33,906 bases of DNA from an uncultured Oscillospiraceae bacterium (GTDB lineage Bacteria > Bacillota > Clostridia > Oscillospirales > Oscillospiraceae), in NCBI GenBank assembly GCA_947625845.1, contig CANQQB010000019.1:1-33906 (forward strand). The letters are read 5' to 3'. Each line of letters opens with the position of its first letter. The first letter of the stretch is position 1. Under the pieces are notes generated by a model that had not been told where the DNA came from, did no database searches, and worked only from the letters and a program-made list of their open reading frames with translations. Made by a program: the position numbers and the translations under genes. Below are positions 30,837-33,906 of this stretch, piece by piece.

Positions 30837-30859
30837 AAACCGATGGATTTACTTGGTTT
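30837..30859 (+). promoter_or_regulatory. AAACC-N13-GGTTT operator candidate of metY
   Basis: AAACC (30837-30841), 13 bases, GGTTT (30855-30859). It starts at the expected transcription start, seven bases after the -10, where a bound repressor would block initiation. Confidence 0.55.
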
Positions 30860-30886
30860 ATTCGGATCGGAAAGGAGGCGTACCGG

Positions 30887-31009
30887 ATGAAGGACCTGTT
30901 CCTTGCTCTTTTGCGAAGCAACTTTCGATGTGGACGAATGCTGAACTCCCGGGCTGAGAGAGCGGCCGGGCGTCCTGCTGCGTCCGTCGGGTGCCGTTGT
31001 ATGTGCTGA
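30887..31009 (+). CDS. 40-codon leader peptide with Cys-rich end
   Basis: AAAGGAGG lies eight bases before ATG at 30887. The peptide begins MKDLFLALLRSNFRCGRMLN and ends ASVGCRCMC at TGA 31007-31009; cysteines are codons 15, 36, 38 and 40. It lies between a consensus promoter and an intrinsic terminator, ahead of a sulfhydrylase gene, as leader peptides of attenuators do. It is not a known protein. Slow translation of the terminal Cys codons when charged tRNA-Cys is scarce is the likely sensing step (inference). Confidence 0.7.
   Translation: MKDLFLALLRSNFRCGRMLNSRAERAAGRPAASVGCRCMC
30946..30960 (+). promoter_or_regulatory. Antiterminator strand within the leader ORF
   Basis: CTCCCGGGCTGAGAG can pair over 15 continuous positions (12 Watson-Crick, three G-U) with CTTTTCAGTCCGGGAG at 31026-31041, which includes the first arm of the terminator. 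It can instead fold locally with GGCCGGG at 30964-30970. Two exclusive structures are the mark of attenuation. Confidence 0.65.
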
Positions 31010-31033
31010 GGCATACCCATGACCGCTTTTCAG

Positions 31034-31066
31034 TCCGGGAGCTTTTGAAAGAGCCCCGGATTTTTT
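31034..31066 (+). terminator. Attenuator terminator in the metY leader
   Basis: TCCGGG-A-GCTTT (31034-31045) pairs with AAGAGC-CCCGGA to 31060 (one bulge, TGAA loop) and is followed by six T residues (31061-31066). It ends 33 bp before the metY start codon. Confidence 0.85.
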
Positions 31067-31071
31067 GCTGA

Positions 31072-32459
<1,388 letters not shown>

Positions 32460-32507
32460 GCAAGCACGTTCATTCTGCTATCTTGTCAAATATAATTATA
32501 GTGACCG

Positions 32508-32524
32508 CGCGGCGGAACGCCGCG
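32508..32524 (+). promoter_or_regulatory. 5' UTR hairpin before the amino acid binding protein gene
   Basis: CGCGGCG-GAA-CGCCGCG ends five bases before the AAGGAAGG ribosome site. An upstream TATAAT at 32491-32496 is the likely -10, but no good -35 is seen. Confidence 0.5.
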
Positions 32525-32544
32525 GGAAAGGAAGGTACGATAAA

Positions 32545-33411
32545 ATGAAAAAGACCAACAAGATTCTTGCCCTGCTTCTGGCAGCGGTGCTGTCCGTATC
32601 CCTGTTCGGCGTCCAGGCCTTTGCCGACGACGCCGAGGGCGGTTTCCGGACCCTGGATGAGATCAAGGAGAGCGGCGTCATCAACATCGGCGTGTTCTCC
32701 GACAAGAGCCCCTTCGGCTATGTGGACGAAAACGGCGACTATCAGGGCTACGACGTGTACTTCGCCGAGCGTATCGGCCAGGACCTGGGCGTGGAGGTCA
32801 ACTTCGTCTCCACCGAGGCCGCCAGCCGTATCGAATACTTGCAGACCGGCAAGGCGGACATCATCCTGGCCAACTTCACCGTCACCGACGAGCGGGCGGA
32901 GGAAGTGGACTTTGCCCTGCCCTACATGAACGTGGCGCTGGGCGTGGTCTCCCCGGAGGACGCGGTCATCGAGAGCCTGGACGATATCGGCGCGGACGAT
33001 GAGGTGATCGTCATATCCGGCACCACCGCCGAGACCTATCTGGCGGAGAACTATCCCGACATCAAGCTGCAAAAATACGACGCCTACGCCGAGGCCAAGA
33101 CCGCTCTGGAGAACGGCAACGGCGCGGCCTGGGCCAACGACAACACGGAGGTCATCGCCTTCGCCATCGAAAACCCCGGCTTTGTGGTGGGCATCCCCTC
33201 CCTGGGCAGCGCGGACACCATCGCTCCCGCCGTGACCAAGGGCAATACCACCCTGCTGGACTGGCTGAACGACGAGATCGAGGCTCTGGGCGAGGAGGAG
33301 TTCTTCCACGCGGACTACGAGGCCACGCTGCTGGACGTGTACGGCGCGGACTATGAGGACACCCTGGTGGTGGAGGGCGGCGTGACGGCCGAAACACCCG
33401 CCGGCGCGTGA
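32545..33411 (+). CDS. Polar amino acid ABC transporter substrate-binding protein
   Basis: 288 residues from ATG at 32545 (AAGGAAGGTACGATAAA upstream). The signal peptide NKILALLLAAVLSVSLFGVQ ends before AFADD; no lipobox cysteine is present, so it is either released or held by its importer. Family 3 binding-protein features are INIGVFSDKSPFGYVDENGD, YQGYDVYFAERIGQDLGVEV, TGKADIILANFTVTDERAEE and the AAWANDNTEVIAFAIE segment. The ligand is probably a polar amino acid; cystine is attractive given the neighbours but unproven. The permease gene follows. Confidence 0.9.
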   Translation: MKKTNKILALLLAAVLSVSLFGVQAFADDAEGGFRTLDEIKESGVINIGVFSDKSPFGYVDENGDYQGYDVYFAERIGQDLGVEVNFVSTEAASRIEYLQTGKADIILANFTVTDERAEEVDFALPYMNVALGVVSPEDAVIESLDDIGADDEVIVISGTTAETYLAENYPDIKLQKYDAYAEAKTALENGNGAAWANDNTEVIAFAIENPGFVVGIPSLGSADTIAPAVTKGNTTLLDWLNDEIEALGEEEFFHADYEATLLDVYGADYEDTLVVEGGVTAETPAGA

Positions 33412-33431
33412 GCATAGCATGGAAAGAAGAT

Positions 33432-33469
33432 AAGGCGGGCGGGGGCGCTTGCACGTCTCTGCCCGCCTT
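33432..33469 (+). terminator. Intercistronic hairpin between binding protein and permease
   Basis: AAGGCGGGC (33432-33440) pairs with GCCCGCCTT (33461-33469), followed by GTT. The weak T-run suggests partial termination or 3'-end protection, giving more binding protein than permease. Confidence 0.6.
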
Positions 33470-33490
33470 GTTCCGGGGAGGCGTTTGAGC

Positions 33491-33906
33491 ATGGACTTCG
33501 AGGCGATGGGGGAATATCTGCCGCTGTTTGGGGACGCGCTGGGGCTGACCGTACGGATCGGCTGGCAGGGCGTCCTGCTGGCGCTTTTGCTTGGCGCTCT
33601 CGGCGCGGTGGTCCTGCATCTGCGTGTGCCGGTGCTGCGACAGGTCACGGCGGCGTACATCGAGCTTTTCCGCAACACGCCTCTGCTGGTGCAGCTATTT
33701 TTCCTGTACTTTGCCCTGCCCAAGCTGGGCATCCGCATGCGTCCCGCGGTCTGCGGCGTGCTGGGGCTGGGGCTGCTGGGCGGGGCGTACATGGCCGAGA
33801 CCATCCGCAGCGGCCTGGAGAGCATCGCTCCCATCCAGTCGGAGAGCGCCGAGAGCCTGGGCATGACCCGGATGCAGGCGTTTCGGTATGTGATATTGCC
33901 CCAAGC
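33491..33906 (+). CDS. Amino acid ABC transporter permease (HisM-type), cut by window end
   Basis: ATG at 33491 follows GGGGAGGCGTTTGAGC. The 138 visible residues include LPLFGDALGLTVRIGWQGVL, the conserved YIELFRNTPLLVQLFFLYFA, GGAYMAETIRSGLESI and the EAA loop ESAESLGMTRMQAFRYVILP. This matches His/Glu/Gln family permeases that pair with family 3 binding proteins. The frame is open to the last base; the rest, and presumably an ATPase gene, lie beyond the window. Confidence 0.92.
   Translation, partial: MDFEAMGEYLPLFGDALGLTVRIGWQGVLLALLLGALGAVVLHLRVPVLRQVTAAYIELFRNTPLLVQLFFLYFALPKLGIRMRPAVCGVLGLGLLGGAYMAETIRSGLESIAPIQSESAESLGMTRMQAFRYVILPQ

Noticed and set aside
30946-30990. GGGCTGAGAG in the metY leader resembles the CTGAGA box of a TPP riboswitch
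   Set aside because: The second conserved TPP segment (ACCC...GAACCTGAT...) is absent, and the segment is better explained as the antiterminator strand and as codons of the leader ORF.

Overview
This window is a GC-rich stretch of a Firmicutes chromosome. The gene set (Rex redox repressor, RicT/YaaT with DNA polymerase III delta-prime, MnmE, a TM1266-type [FeFe]-hydrogenase regulator, NYN protein, Rrf2 and YtrA-type GntR regulators, TnpW/serine-recombinase mobile DNA) points to an anaerobic gut-type Clostridia, most likely an Oscillospiraceae relative. That assignment comes from protein similarity recalled from knowledge, not from a search. No rRNA, tRNA or CRISPR array was seen.

Layout. 1-4.4 kb: the 3' end of alanine dehydrogenase, then a BMP-type ligand-binding protein with a ParB-like N-terminus, a metallophosphoesterase and a MATE exporter. 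4.4-5.6 kb: a repeat-packed zone around a small XRE regulator whose divergent partner has been cut off by a 112-bp repeat. 5.6-8.7 kb (minus): a cytidylate-kinase-like protein and a GntR / DUF5808 membrane protein / SGNH hydrolase operon. 8.9-11.6 kb (plus): TM1266-family regulator followed by a three-gene NMT1/SsuABC-like ABC importer. 11.7-15.0 kb (minus): a phosphopantetheinyl transferase, an SLH/transglutaminase-like exported protein and an NYN-LOTUS type protein. 15.2-21.3 kb: housekeeping block with a parvulin-type foldase (plus), ricT-holB (minus) and rex-mnmE (plus). 21.5-24.7 kb (minus): wreck of a mobile element, a serine recombinase gene broken by an insert of about 1.1 kb made of unrelated gene fragments, plus an intact TnpW-like gene.

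25-33.9 kb is a sulfur amino acid region: metF; metH with its reactivation domain encoded as a separate gene; an Rrf2 regulator with three cysteines; a broken DAACS symporter; a metY-type sulfhydrylase gene; and the start of a polar amino acid ABC importer. metF and metY share an AAACC-N13-GGTT site at the expected transcription start. metY also has a 40-codon leader ORF ending in Cys-Arg-Cys-Met-Cys, an intrinsic terminator and a 15-bp alternative (antiterminator) pairing. This looks like cysteine-responsive attenuation and is the best candidate for a little-described system here.

A second theme is small hairpin DNA. A two-hairpin element of about 80 bp occurs upstream of metF and inside metY, where it adds 77 bp and breaks the frame; the two copies show a compensatory base-pair change. 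An array of seven hairpins and one 12-bp palindrome replaces the middle of the DAACS gene. A two-hairpin intergenic repeat family occurs at least nine times. A hairpin-rich block flanked by a 21-bp direct repeat sits at the end of the NYN gene.
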